Assembly: GCA_028274465.1 (NCBI GenBank)
Contig: CM051457.1
Location: forward strand, 11,063,908-11,127,907
DNA from: Plantago ovata
Lineage: Eukaryota > Streptophyta > Magnoliopsida > Lamiales > Plantaginaceae
Length of the DNA: 64,000 nucleotides
Direction of reading: 5' to 3'
Both the position numbers and the translations under genes were made by a program. Shown piece after piece: positions 23,801 to 38,800 of this stretch. How positions within the stretch are numbered: position 1 is the first letter of the stretch; the number at the start of each line of letters is the position of its first letter. The notes beneath the pieces were generated by a model. That model made no database searches and was not told the origin of the DNA. It saw only the letters and a program-made list of their open reading frames with translations.

Positions 23801-26800
23801 CTGTTAAAATATGTTGCGGTTTCTATCAATGCAAGCTTTAGGCTTCTCCACATCTTGTCTACCATATCATAGCCCACCCACAGGTGAACGTTGTAGTGGA
23901 GCACCATGCTCTTACATGGACCATATCATTTGTTGGTGGTTACACCCCGTCAATATTGAATGTGTTGTTTGTTACTCTGAAATACTTGAAATATTCTTTC
24001 CATCCTTGCGGAATTGACAACCATATCCTTATCTGGTCTTGAATATATAGACCATATGCTTTTAAATGACAGTTTTTAAAATATTCTTTCAAACTTCCCA
24101 TTCCAACAACAATGTTTTCATCTTTTCTCTATAGAACGCCTTATTGACATCTCACTTCACCAAATATCCTACATAATAATTTACTTCAATCCACTATTCC
24201 TTACTACTTGTTCCCACAAAAAACTTTGTGTAGTTTTAAGTGGGATGATATAAGTAACAAACAGACACTCCTTTGATGTTATCCAGCCTAAGAGCACTAG
24301 CAATGGGTGTCTTATTTGGAGGCTTAAATATGCCTAAAAAGTCACCTAATGAGGGCTTTTTCGCCCATGCATATGTATGGGCTACATTTATGTAGCTGGG
24401 GCTATGGTGGCTTATTTGGGGGCTTAAATATGCCTAAAAAGTCACCTAATGAGGGCTTCTTCACCCATGCATATGTATGGGCTACATTTATGTAGCTGGG
24501 GCTATGGTGGCTTATTTGGGGGCTTAAATATGCCTAAAAAGTCACCTAATGGGGGCTTTTTTGCCCATGCATATGGGCTACATTTATGTAGCTGGGGCTA
24601 TGTAGCCCAAGGAAAGCCTCAACATTAATAAATAAATGTAGAATTTGAATTTAAAAATAAAGAAAACTTAGGTGGTTAGTGTGTATGTGTCATGTGGAGC
24701 CCACGAAAAAGTCCAAATTATTGTAAACTCAAAACCGAAGAGTCTTTTTTGAAGCATATTACATTAAAATAATAAAATAAACCCTAAGATTGAAGCTCAG
24801 TATTGCTAGTGCTCTAATACCTAACTTCTTTCCTTTTATGGGGGGCCGAATAAATACACCTCCTACTAAACTAGATAAATACCTACGCATATGAACCTCA
24901 CGGTTAAAACATCACCAAAATCGTAATTAACGCCACTTGGTAATATCAATGATCCCTTGCATTTACTTGCACTGCACCCTAGTAATTTCTTGATTTGTGT
25001 TGTGAAGTGGGGCAAATTTTGCCGATTTTCTTATAAATCTCTACATCTTGTCCCCACCCCCAATGACATGGTGTATTAAAAAACTCTTATTCATCAAATA
25101 ATACCCACATGACTCTGGATTCATGTGGGCCATGATCTTGTGAATTGACCTATTCAAGGATGTCATCGACGCTTTACCACTTATCAATTTTAGGCAGTTC
25201 TTCCTCAAATGAGGATCAAACTTGCACAGACTATGGATCGAACGTACACATCCAGTCATGGTCTAGTATTATCTATTACTCGAAATGGAATTACCCTCAG
25301 TTTAGCTGCAAACTTGTCCTTGTGGTTTACTAGGCAATTACCTTACATATCCAATTGTGGTCTAATACCGACTCACGATGGAGGCACCCTCAGTTTAGCT
25401 CCAAACATGTATTTGTGGTGCGTTGTTATGAATGTCGCCCTTATTCCTAGGCAATTCTTACTTGATGTGGACACTCCCGTATCCATTAGTGTCCTTAGGG
25501 TGCAATGTCCTAGCCCCTCATGGATTGATGTGGGTTTCTAGTTACTCAAGCTAACATGTCTTCTTAGAATATTTAGCCCTGGCATGTGTACCTTGGGATG
25601 GGGTACCCATCCCTTGATACTAATCATACTACTCGTTCTCAACAATGTATTACGTTTCATATAATCTCATAATAAGCATTCCCTTAGTGTCCTTAGGGTG
25701 CAATGTCCTAGCCCCTCATGGATTGAGGTGGGTTTCTTGTGGTTCAAGCATCATACTACTCGTACTCAACAATGTTGCTCGACCATTGAGTTCTTGTGGA
25801 TGGGATCGTATCTCGAACGAAAGGTTCACCTTATTTGTAAGAGCATCATTATCCACCCCTTTAAGCTTTTATTGTGTAATATTAACATGTTATTGAATGT
25901 ACGATGACCTTTTTGAGACTAATCATTCAAGCATGATTCTTTTTGTACCGCCACAAGCCCACGACCTTGTGCCGTGAACTTTATCGTGCATGGCACTTAA
26001 TTCATCCAATTTTGGCCGGCTCTTGCCTTGATACCTTATAAAACGTCTCCATCTATATCTTTGTAGCCCCTCGTGGACCGAGGTTGATTGCTTATAGTAA
26101 CTTGCCCTTGAATGATTCAATAGCCAAACTGGGACACGAGCTTAGAGAGGCATATAGCTCCACATCTTTTGAGCCTTGGAATGTCTAGCATAACTTCGAC
26201 AGTCGGCTCAAACTTAGCCGAACTCCTTTTGTTCACACAATTCATTCGCCCATTTGGGCTTGATTCTTTACCCATATGTTCTGAAAGTAGTTGGGGGGGG
26301 GAGGGGGTTGTTAAAGTCATATTGCCGACAAACCAACACAAGTCATCCCATATCACGTACTCATTTGTCCCAATCAATTCTTTACATTTTTGGAAAGTAC
26401 CCCACATCCCATCCCATCTATATTATTTTAAATATGAACCCCACATTTACAATTCTTTATCTCCACTCATACCTCACACTTTTTTAATCAACTACCCCAT
26501 ATTTACATACAATATTAATATAACACTATCAAACAAAATTATTCATTAAAAACCGTGCAAAAAGCAAACGTAGACTTATCATCGGAACGGAGGGAGTATG
26601 TTTTTCTTTTCCTTATCTTACTGAATATATTCGCCTAACCTTTAAGTTCTTACGGATGTGGTCTTGGATCAAATAAAGTACCATTATATGCCTTTTTAAG
26701 CTTTTATCACGATATAGGGTGTTAGAAGTTTCAATGGTTATGACCTAAATAACTACATGACATTCTTGAAGTAGAATACATAAAATTCTTTTGTATTGCT

Positions 26801-29800
26801 TGAAGTGAAACCCTGACCAACGATTTAATCTTCTGCTCTTACTCAAACATATCAGTTTCTTGCACAAGCCGAGTAAACACCATCATTTCAAAATTTCAAT
26901 GAACAGTGCACATATCCATTATAAGTTATAACATGAAAATTTGATAGAAGTGTCTATAACTCGAGACCAATGTGTGTCTATAACTCGAGACCAATGTGTG
27001 TATGCATCTCTCGTTAAGATAAGGATATTTGACTTGTGTAGTAATTCTAGATGTTGTTGTAGATCTGATAATATGTATAAATCGACCCACATGTTTGTGC
27101 ATCCACGATCATTTACACTGCAGCTCGTCTGTTCAATATGGCTTTGTTGTGTGCTAGTAATGACATGTATTATATTAGTGTCAGGGTACTTTCCTATGTA
27201 CATGATTCTGCCTTGTGATATCGAGTACTCCTTCCGTCCTTAAAAACTTTGTAACCCTTTGCCAATTTGTGTGGTCCTTGTAACGTTCAACTCTTCGCTC
27301 TATTCCATTTGAAAATGTCATTAGCCTTGTAAGACATATTTTATACATTAACTTTACCATACTTCAGCAATTGTTATTCTTACAACAATACTCTACCTAC
27401 TGGTATTTCCATATTCTATGCCTTTTCTAAATCTATGCGCAACACCAAATGGTACATGTCTTGTTTATTTTCCAACTACACTCATTTAGTGTTTCAGTGA
27501 TTTGGTATAGTTTTGTAGCATAGTCTTCGGAACATATAACATGACGTCTATGTTGTCAGAGTCGGTACGACACCAAGTACTGGACTCATGTATTGTATAG
27601 GGGTGTCGAATTATGTTAATGGAGGGCTGCTTTCTAGAAGTCAATCCCATTAGGACCGACCTGTACGATCCCGCCATCCTGGGCGGTTTAAGGCCTGCTC
27701 AGGATAGATTCCTCTGTAGCGGGATGCTTAGTATCCTGAACAATCCCAGTGTTTTCTGGATGGCGTCCCCACAAATCCTGAACGGTGTCGGGGTAGCATT
27801 GAGAGATTTTATGGGCAAATGATATATTTATATATTTACGCTCGATTTTCTCGACTTTGCTTGCCTTTATGACTCCCAATAAAGAAATATCTTTCTTATT
27901 ATTATTAATTTGGTTATTGTAAAGCCTTACCTTAAAAGTACTTAAATGTCCCTCATACAACTTTGGTATCCTGGCCATCTCGCTCCCGCCAACCTGGGTA
28001 TTCGGGCTAGTCATTATGCAATGCAATCCATGAATGTTAGCATTGCTTTCTTGCTTAAAATGCAGCCCCCAATTGCCATGCCCCTGATAAGTGTCAAAGT
28101 GTCTGATATTAGTGCTGAGTGGGGTGATTAAATAGTTTGTTGGGACTTGGGATATAAGTGGGACATATAATAACCATTAAGCATATTCTTTGGTATGTTG
28201 ATGGATGAGTATGTATGCTTCTCACACCCCTTACCATATTCGTAAGTATAGAATTTTCTCCCTCCTGCAAGAGTCCGATTGTCACTATATAAAGCACACA
28301 ATAAGATATATAAAAGATGCGTATAGCAACTCAGACTGATTAGTAGTCCTTATCCTTGACGACATGTCTTTTAATTGAATTCACACAACATGCCTTCTTT
28401 AAAACAACTTGTTATTTGTATTATGAAGTTTGTTATTTTATTTACCGTATGTCATCGCCTCTAACCAAGTTTGTTACTTTATTTAGTGCATGTTGTCGCC
28501 TCTAACTTCTATTCATGTTCTTCGATTAAATCCCAAGAAGATTGTTATTTTATTTAGTGTACGTATGTCATTCTCTCTAACTTCTATTCATGAAATTCGA
28601 TTGAATCCCACACCCGTCCCTTAATACCACTTGGGTTGCCTTCATGCATTCTTTTCGTCCAAGTTTATATACTTGTTAGTATTTGGTGCCGTTCAATAGC
28701 ACATTTGTGTTAAAAATTTATTTACATATTAGTCAACTGTTATGAGTGACACATAACATGCTTGTGTGTAAAACCCTTATATTGATGTAAGAATGTATAA
28801 GTGAACTAACAAGTGCATGGAGGCCTAGTCTTACCTCGTTCAAGTGAATTTGTACTTGAGACTTCCATGTACAACCTCTAAGATAATTGGATTCATTAAA
28901 AAGTAATAACTGTACTACCATATCATTCACTGCTTGTGATATTATCGCTTCATATTTTCACAATTTTAGCATGATTATTGCGTATTTTGTATGTCATGCA
29001 TCATATCAAATAATTTTGCTGTTTTTTTTTTTTTCTTTTTTAATTTATTGAACCAAGATGTTATAGAAAAACATTGAAACTAGTGTACCTTCATGTGCTC
29101 CCACTTGAAAATGGAAAAGATTAGTAATTGAACTTAGATATATGTATCCACTATTCTGTCTCCATGCAGGCTACGTGCATAAACCCTTCCCCAGCTGAAA
29201 AGTCCTATTTATTGTGGGTTTCTGTAACTGTAGCATGCCTATGCCAATTTTAATTTCCCATGTCATGTTCCACATTAGTTTTGATGGTTTTGCTTTAAAT
29301 AACATTAGTTAAGAAGTGTAGAAACTAGTCTGCTTCAAAAGTATCCACTCAAAAATGTAAAAGATCATCAACACTCTGTCTCCGGTCCGTTTACTTCCTG
29401 AGTTTCCAGTTTAGTTTTAGCGTTCTATTATAATTTTCCTAACCCATAAAAGAAAAGTTTTTATCCCGCGTTTCTCTTTCCTACTTTTTAATATTATATA
29501 CAGTTTCTCTTGTACTTTTTCACCTACCTATAACTTCACCAATATAATATCTCCCATAAATTAATATTTATTATTATTCTTTAATCGTCAACAATCCTAG
29601 ATAAAACAGCTACTTGGGAGGGTTGTAACGGAACGGAGTATCACATAATATATGTATGTATTGTTCTGCCCACATATATATCTAAACGTGCGTAATACAC
29701 AGCCACTGTTTTTATATTGAATATAGACAAATAATGTAATACAGGTTTATGTGTATTACATTACCAATTACTTCAAAAGGAGCATGCATTAGAATTTTTC

Positions 29801-32800
29801 AATGGATGCATTTTCTGATACGTGGAGTGTACTCCACATGTATATTTGCTTACTATACGCATATTCTTCCAGCATTAGACATACACATGCATGCTAATTC
29901 TGGTTTAGTACCTAAGCTTTCGACATCCAATGTCATTGAGGATGTATTTTCTGCCATGCATAATATGCTCTATAATCTACATGTTCATCCAGCACTTGAA
30001 ATGCCATTTTATGCCCCCCTTGCGTAATAATATACCTTGGTCTGCATTCAATCAGATCACTTGAATTTCTGGTTGAAAATCAATATAAATGGTTTGGTCA
30101 ATTGGTCCCCTACTCATTATAACTTTTTCTTTAAGTTAAGATGGAATTTGTCATAATAGCTTTAAGGTGATTGCCGCATTAGGATCGGATACTAGCATAG
30201 ATAAGTTTGCTAAGCCAAGTCTTCATTACAGCTCCTAAATAAGTTTGAGTCTCCCCCATGTGAACTCTACAGACCCTGGGCCTGCATGCAAACAAAGCAC
30301 TTAAATCTGAAACGTTTTTGCTAGAAGGAAAAATAGAAAAATAGATTCCCCCACTGATTATATACTAATATACTTGCGCTTCAAGTTGCAATTGAAAGAT
30401 AGCTGTGAAGTGAATGGCATATTACTCGCAAGTCCCACCATTGACAAGTCCAATAAGCTATTTATTTGATGTCCAAGTCTAAGCCCATAAGTGAGTAAAT
30501 CATGCCATTGACAAGTCCAATAAGCTATCTATTTGATATCCCCATAAGTTGAGTCTAAGCCCATAAGTGAGTAAATATAAGAGAACGAATGTAATGAGTC
30601 GGTTTTGTGCTTCACTAGGAGCGTTCGTTGAAATGTGAAATCCTTTCAATCTGATGTCATAGTGATGTCTTGTTGGATAGATGAGCTATGTATGCATATG
30701 TGTGTAGTTCCCACGGGAGACTAATGCATAGTGCTACTTCAAGATCTCTTAGGACCACAGGTTGTACTTGGATGGTTTTAGGCAAATGCTGAATGCTTTG
30801 TAAATTCTCAAAGAACCAAAATCGAATTGGAACTTCGAGCATGAATATATAAATTGAGCCATCTATATTCCTTTGATGTGGTCTGATGTCAAAATAGAAT
30901 GTCATATAACATTACTGCGTAGCCCAATAATTGATTCCAACTCTTGTAATAATTGAGAAGTTGTAGCTTCTATGTTATCTAAGCTTGCCAAAGGTGTGTA
31001 CTTTGCAGACTTCTATTTAATATGTATTTCATTTAAATATAAACAAAGAAAGAACAAATAAATCAAAGCAAGACTGGTAAAATTGGGAATGTGTCCGGCA
31101 AAAGGGTTATGATCACCTTAATAAGCAAATATAAAAATATCATATATGGAAATTTGACCACATTAATGGGGACATGTGAAATTGAGAAAATCAGATGTAC
31201 TATGATACTTCCTCCACCTATCTAAAAGATTCCCATTTCAAATTTTCAAATTTTCTTCATCTCCCGTTTGATCTTATATTAATTCTAAATCATGCTGAAT
31301 ATAATTTGTAATTTATAAAGTTATATGGTGAAATTATAGTCATATGTGAGGGAGGGAGGGGGGGGGGGGGAATAGGAGCCTATATGTGAGGGAGGGGGGA
31401 CTAGGAGCCTATCAATTATAATCATCTAATCATTATATTCTCTGATTCACGGGTAGGAACCCTAGGCATAACAAGCCTACTTTTGGATCAACTGAAATCA
31501 TGAGAGCACATGCATTCAATTAATCACACACTTATATCCTGTGTCAATCGAGTACTTTATGTGATTTTCTCATGAAATAATTCTCATCAAGCGCTAATCA
31601 TGATCCCTCACAACTTGATAACTTGCTATGTTGTCTTCTAAATCTTTTGATATATGTTTTTACACATTCAGAATCCACTACACATTTCTACATCTTGATA
31701 TTGTTGTCTCATCAAGCCTTGATATGTGGTTTTGCACTTGGAGAGTTCTTCCTACTCGGCATATATCACCTATGTTTTGTTCTTATTCACCAAAACAAAG
31801 AAACGTCACATTAACAAGTTTATTGTATCACTTGTTCTACATCTAGTTGCATGTATCACACATCATATTTAGTTTTACCTAGTGAGGCTATTATTATTAT
31901 TATTATTAATAATTATTATTATTATTATTTATAAAATGCTAATTTTATTGGGAGTTTAGCAACAAGCTGTGCCCCATCCCTTTCCTTTCTGTATATAAAA
32001 GCTAATTCTATGAAAAATAAAGACACCACTCTTAGCATTATTTGAGTAAGAGAAAGATGTTTGGGGCACGAAAGTGTATCCATCGCCTCTTGGTCAAGTT
32101 CTCCAAAAGTAGAGAAATTAAAAGGAATGAAGGAAACTAATATTATTATTAGTTATTATTATTATTATTATTAGGCATTTTAAGCTATGCACACACATTC
32201 TTTCCTAATATTTAAGTTCGACCACAATTTGTAGTGCTCATTCGTATCCTGAATGAAACTAACAAAATCCACAGAGTTGTAACATGTTTTAAAGACTAGG
32301 TACCCCCGAAGCATCAATCTAGGTGAGTGCGTTGTTTAAGCATTACATGTGAGCTTATGAACTATTTATTTAATACAAAAACTCTACCATAGAGTTTAGA
32401 TGTCAATTTTATGAATCTATATGATATTAAATAAGAAAACAAAAAGTTGGTGAGGGTGAGTGGGGCTGGGGTGGGGTGGAGTTTCTCTTGTTCAAGGGCA
32501 AGGGCATATCTTCCGTCTATTCCCTTTTGAGTTATTTTTGATCCTTGTATATAGATGCACAATATAGATCTTGTACATGCATGTATTCCAAATTTACTAT
32601 TTTGAGTAGGAAATAAACCCCTATCACATCAAACATTTGTTTGATTCAAACGTTTCGTTGTTTACTATGGTCGTCTCATACAATTTCTTGGACTTCATTT
32701 AACACTATGAGAGTGACTTTTATGGTCGAGTTTTCTCTTGTTTTCATTTATACGAACCAAGTTTTGCTTGGTTATCTCATCCGTAAACACTTATGCATTT

Positions 32801-35800
32801 TTTTGTTAGATTTGAGTACTTGGAAAGCTCTTGGCTTCGATTGTTTCATTACGGTTTGCGTGGATATATTCTACTGCATGCTTGTGAACATCCGATAGGT
32901 GTGTGTTGCCGATGTTAACTAAATACTACTCCCTCTGTCAGGTCAAAATTTTCCATTATATTTTGTTGGCTTTTTTTCTATTGCAAATAACTCCCAAGTT
33001 ATATCGTCGAAAAAATATCATAAAAATTATATTTATTATTATCAAACTATTATAGTATAATAATTTTTCTAAAAATTTTCATCAATATAATTTAAAAGTA
33101 AGTTTATTACAAAAACAGAGTCAACAAAAAGAAATGAAAAACATTTGACCGAACGGGAGGAATTTTAAAGCCTTTTGTTTTATATCTTATTTCTCAGTTT
33201 TCATTGTACATTTGAAAATTTTTAGGTTTATGAAAGAACTTTAAATACTGAGAGGACATCTTTTCTAATGAGCATTCACCTATAAGAAGATACACACTTT
33301 ACTACTTATTCGACTATACTTTATCTATTGCCATATAAACTACAATTCACAAGTCATTTAGAATCTTCTTTTTATGTGTGTATGTTTGCCTCTTGTGCAT
33401 GACTATATTGCTTCTCGTGCTTGATTATATTGCATTATTGCTTCAAAACATGTCGATGTGATATATTATGAACATCGTTACTAGATTAGAGAATACAATG
33501 AACTCAACATATTATGTAATTTGATGGCACGATATGTGAATACAATTGTTAATATGAGTTTTCTTGTACCTTTTCTAGGTTAGAGATACTCATATTATCA
33601 TAACTTACTCCATATCACATTGGAGTCATGGCAAAACATGGGTGGCTTTCATTTTTATCTCCATCATTTCCATAAGTTGCTCTCATGTTATCACTGGGGT
33701 ACAAGGAGAGACCGCTTTTCACCTTTTTGTAGTGCCTATTCTACTTAGAATGACAAAACATATAACACTACACCTGTGATATTCTTGCAGGTGTGGTCGT
33801 AGTATACACCAAATATATTACTTGTTTAGTGATCCATAAGGATCTTAATCTAACAGTCTCTACATTCTCACTTTTTAAGATCATGTGTTCAATGTGTTTT
33901 GTTGCAAATGCTAAAATGAAGTACCGTTGTGATTCCGAAGTAGTAGTCCTTTGGTGTTTGATATTGTTTGATATTATATCTTCCCCGGTAACATATCTTA
34001 ACAAAGTAACTAGAGAATCAACTCGATAGATGTACCTAAGTGCTTTAAGCATGCACTAGTCTTGTTTTAAAGTAAACAAGTAATATCAAACACAGGAATT
34101 AGTAACCTTTAACTAATTTTCAGTCCACTCTATTGAATACCATCAACATTTGTAGTCATATTCGACTTTTAGCTGAAACAAGCCAAATCTAACTCGTAAA
34201 GCCATTTGTAAGTGCTACTTTGTTCACATGGATAGTTAAATTTGTCACTCACTTTTTGACCTCATATTTAAGATTGTGAGAAGAGGCCCGTAGATTTTGA
34301 CGTGGTCTATTGGGTCTATGAGTTGCACTATGAGATCCCACTCCCATCTAGGATAAGGTCATACAATATGACATGGATATAGAAATGTCTTGGGTATTAC
34401 TACTTGTCTACCTAGGTGGAACCATTTTAGGCCAGTTCAATTTAACCTAACAACATAAGTGGACTAGTAGGAAGATCCGAGTTTAGTTCTCTAGAATGTG
34501 CACAAATTTGACATGAAATGGACTAAGGGAGTAATTCGTGGAGCATATTATATTGCTCTATCAACTCATAATATAATACTAATCAACACTTGTTCAACAT
34601 ACATATGCTTTTATATATAGCATAGTGAGTGAATCCAAAACAAGTAGATATGATCATAATAGAGCATTTTCGCCATAAGATACGCCAATAGGGATATGTT
34701 ATCGTCGCTTTGACACGACCCCAAACCTTGAGATTCTCTTTTCGACCTACTCTTTTGCATAGAGTGATAGAGTGCCTTTGTTGAAACTATCACTAAATGA
34801 GAGAGAAGGCAAATTTTAAATGCAACACACAATCATGGATTTTTAAGCCCTTCGGCGCTCATTTGTTTGTGATGTCGATGCAAAATGGGAATTAATGTGT
34901 TAGGATTTTACAAATTTCTTGTTATTTTTAATCATATGTGCAGGGCTTGCCGCCTGGATATGTTTTACGCCTTCTTGTATTGGGCTTGCCGCCTGGATAT
35001 GTTTTACGCTTTCTTGTATTGGGCTTGCCGCCTGGATATGTTTTACGCTTTCTTGTATTGGGCTTGCCGCCTGGATATGTTCTATGCTTTCTTGTACTGT
35101 GATATGTTTTATGCTTTCTTATTTCAGGCTTGCCGCCGGTAGGTAGTTATGTTAAAAAGATCACTTCTATGCATACGCTGTGTTTAATAAAGATTTATTT
35201 ATGCGGGGATGACATGTTATGAATAATCTCAACCACTACATGCACTCCATTTCATGACCACTTTTCCTAGAATTTTGGGCATGCTAATTCGTTCATGTTA
35301 GATTGAAGTTTGGAGTTGGTGAGTGACATCTCATTAACAACTCGAAGAGACTTGAAGCAAGTTTAGGCTACATTGTGGCACCCGATGTATCTCTTCGAGT
35401 TGTTTTTAGGCTACAATGGTTTTTGGAGCTACACCTTGGGTGTTGAGAAAATAGCTAGAATATAGGGTGTAGGCAATGATGGCGGGGTTAATCCAATATA
35501 TGTGAAATCGAGCAAGTTATGTCCTACGTTACCCAACTCATCAATTCTCACATATTTGTGTCGGGCACTTGCACTCAATCCTAGTTATGGCACTTGGAGA
35601 CCCTATTTTTTTGGCGAAAATAGATATTTGCAAATGCTTTAGGAAGTATTTTTGACATGCTTTTGCTAGAAGTAAAAAAAAAGTTGATTTTAATCGAAGT
35701 TATGGGGGTTTGATATTTTAGTCTAGAAGCAACTTAAAATTATAGAAGTTGTAATGTTTGGTTAATTCAATTAAAGCATTTGTTTTAAGTGAAAAAAGAA

Positions 35801-38800
35801 TTACAAATTGCTTCTCAACTTCGGGTAGTTACCTGCTTTTTTTTATGATAAGTTGCAGCAAGTTGTAAAATAAAATACTCAAAAACTAATTTTACAACTA
35901 CAAAAGCATAAAATCACTTTTTAAAGCATTTGCAAACACACACCAAGTCCAACCCCAACTTCCCCAACTTCCTAATTTAAGAGAATAAGCTGTTGCACTT
36001 CAAAATCTAGCTGTGTCCTTATATTAAGTAATAATAAGCTGGATAAGTTAAGCTGTTCCAAACACCCACTTCGCGTTTCTTTTAGGATCATCTTGTTAAG
36101 TGGTTCCCGTTCTAAAAAGTCAATTCTCCCCCCCCCCCCCCCCCACCATCTCTCATACTTCATACACAATCCAATACTTTTTCATTCCACTATCCTTTTG
36201 TGGACTTCTTTTGCTTTGGCACATGTATGGCACATGTATTTAAGAGAAAAGAGAGTATAGAATAGATAAGATTTAGGTATAATTTGAATCATATAAGATT
36301 CTAGGTGATGTAGCTGCTGGTGGAAAATCATATAGCTCTGTTATGCTTGAAGTAAAATAAGGAAAAGAAAAAAGAAAATTCTAATTTTGCTCTATTTGGT
36401 ATGAGATGGGAGAATCAGGAATTCTTCAAGAAGATAGAAAATATGATGGATGAAAATCTGAATATATCTCTCATTATTTTTTACAGCTAATGAATTTTCA
36501 TGAAAATCAAGTGATGTGAAATGATCGGAAATATGACATCTTTTATTTCCCTACAGCATTTCCCTGCTCCATTTGTTCTATTTTCACTTTACTCCCAACA
36601 AACCAACTGGTGTCTCAGTTAAGAAGAATCCTTAAGTTGGCTGTGGACTTGTTTCTTATGCCTGGAAACTGTTCACTTTTCTAGAAACAGAAAGTCCGGG
36701 ATATACATTTAAAGCTTGTCTATGAAAATGACTTATTTCATGATGTGCATTGTTTTTTGATTCAGGTGAAAAATCAGCAAGTTGTGCTATTTTCATCACT
36801 ATATATATCACCAATATGATCTGTAGTCTTAAATTTGAGATTTGTATTGTTATCATACCAATGGTTTTTCCTAACACATGCTTTTTATGGACTCTAGTGT
36901 GCAGTCAACCTTTTGTATGATTGTCACTTGAAGATTATGAGTCAACTGTTTGGATCTTTAGGTTTTAGTGGAATTTTTTAGTGACTATTTGTCATGCCCC
37001 TTTTTCCAGTGTGAGGAACTATGGCTGGGGAAAGCACACATACCTCGTATATCAAAAGTTCAAGGACTTTCAAAGTTGGCTGCTTACTCTCTGTCAGTCA
37101 TGGATGGCAAACGTGTGAGTACTTTTCTTACTCTAGTTAGCAGCTTGAATATGCCACTGATATAAAGAGTGAAATCTATTAGGGATATCAAACTTATGAG
37201 TACCTGCCTTTTGCTTGCTGCATCATATCTAATCAAGGAGTTGGTCCTGACAGATCCGGATAACAAGGAACGACCTCTGTGATCATACATGGGAATTTCA
37301 TTTTACTGAGGTGCGTTATCCTTTCCATCACCCTAAATTATGATTCTGCCCTAAAATATGAATCTATGCAAGTGTTTTGCAATGATGATGAAGTGTTTTA
37401 CTGGGGCCTGGAAATCAGCAGAGTGGTTTTCGTTGAAGAGTGGTACTGGTGTTTTGATATTGTTACATAGTCCTAGATGACTGTTGCTGAGGCAGCTCGG
37501 TTTTCACACTGATAACTGTTGTTTCTATATTGTTACATAGTCCTAGATGACTGTTGCTGAGGAAGCTCAGTTTTCACACTGATAACTGTGTCATGTACAT
37601 GCATGTGTTGGTAGAGAACAACTGTTTTGGTAAGGCATAGAGAACAACTGGAATTTTTATGGTATGTGGTGGTATTATCCAAATGTTTTTCCTCTGGTTG
37701 GACAAGGTCTTATGAACTGGCTGACTCATGCTTACTGTTTTTTAACTGGATAGTCCAGCTGCATGTGTTCTACATCATGCTAAGGCATCAGCCATCTGAA
37801 CAGGGTGTTTGGTCAAAGATACTAGAAACATCATATGTGAGCACAAGATATACACTGTTACACTCTAGCATCTTATGTGGCGTGTAACTATAGCTCTTAC
37901 CTTTGTTTATGACACCATGTATAGTCGTTACACTCTCTTAAGTTGGAGTGTTCTTGATTTATTTTGTTTTTTGTATGCTGGTAGCTCCTGTGTAGTTGAA
38001 GGACACACCAATACTTTAAGAGGCCTATAAGGACTTCTGAAAAAGATGTATGTTTGCTTACCAAACTGCATTAATACCTTCTGAATTTCTCGTGGAGATT
38101 GTGAGACACCTATAGGTTTTCCATCAACCTGAAGAAATGATTCTGTTCATCTTTGTCACAATAACTCGGTCCCTTTGTGCATTTTCTGTAGCTTCTCAGT
38201 CGACTTTATTCATCAACACTCTACCATACTGAAAATCCCCTGCTTCAACTTGCACAAACAGTGTACTTTCTCATGTCCAGTTCTTTCACATCAACCAAAG
38301 AAGTTGCTTAAACTATACAGAGGATCACGGACAAAAAGATATACACATGTAAGTGAAAGTCCTTCCAGATTCTTGATAGATATGTGGAGGGTTTGGACCA
38401 CTGGATACTAAGGAGATTTAGTAAGATCTTAAGTTTTCATGAATTCTGATCAGGTCATGACCTACTAGTTGTGCCACTCTCCTGAACATGTCCATATTTC
38501 ATTTCCCGGAATGTACTCTTAAAAGGTAGGTAGGTCACATTGATCCTCTCCATGTTTAGACTAGGTAAACGGATGTCACAACCATCCTCTCCCTCGAGGG
38601 ATATGGACATTATAAGATACATGTAACATTCCACAGTAGGGCTATATCTATTATATTATCCACTTGATTTACTGGTACTATTGAGTGTTGAAATATGAAG
38701 GACATAAACATGTTTGTCATGTTTAGCATGCTTTGGGCGTGAAGGATGAATAGGAGTGGACAAGAAATGATGTCCATTTAATGCATTTGCAGGTAGGCTG

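Larger units (their letters stand above)
15872..37009 (+). other. Giant first intron (21.1 kb) of the F-box gene
   Basis: Begins GTTACT and ends TTTTTCCAG at an exon whose reading frame continues the F-box. It contains at least three Tourist-like MITEs, Stowaway-like MITEs, microsatellites and tandem repeats (listed separately). The first 3.5 kb (to about 19.3 kb) shows no repeat or gene I can recognise. Between 22.4 and 24.2 kb and 28.6 and 31.2 kb I see only low-coding, AT-rich sequence. No nested gene with a recognisable domain was found on either strand. Confidence 0.75.

Noticed and set aside
34943-35139. Direct repeats that might suggest a CRISPR-like array
   Set aside because: The units are contiguous without unique spacers, in a plant nuclear intron; it is a minisatellite.
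34885-35146. Open frames across the 39-bp tandem repeat, giving a repeated Cys/Arg/Leu/Phe-rich peptide
   Set aside because: The openness follows from a repeat length divisible by three. There is no start context, no splice support and no family resemblance, and it lies inside an intron.
15872-37009. Splitting the F-box region into two genes at the 21-kb intron
   Set aside because: Exon 1 ends and exon 2 begins within one conserved F-box block and in the same phase, and exon 2 has no start codon or promoter of its own in a fitting position.
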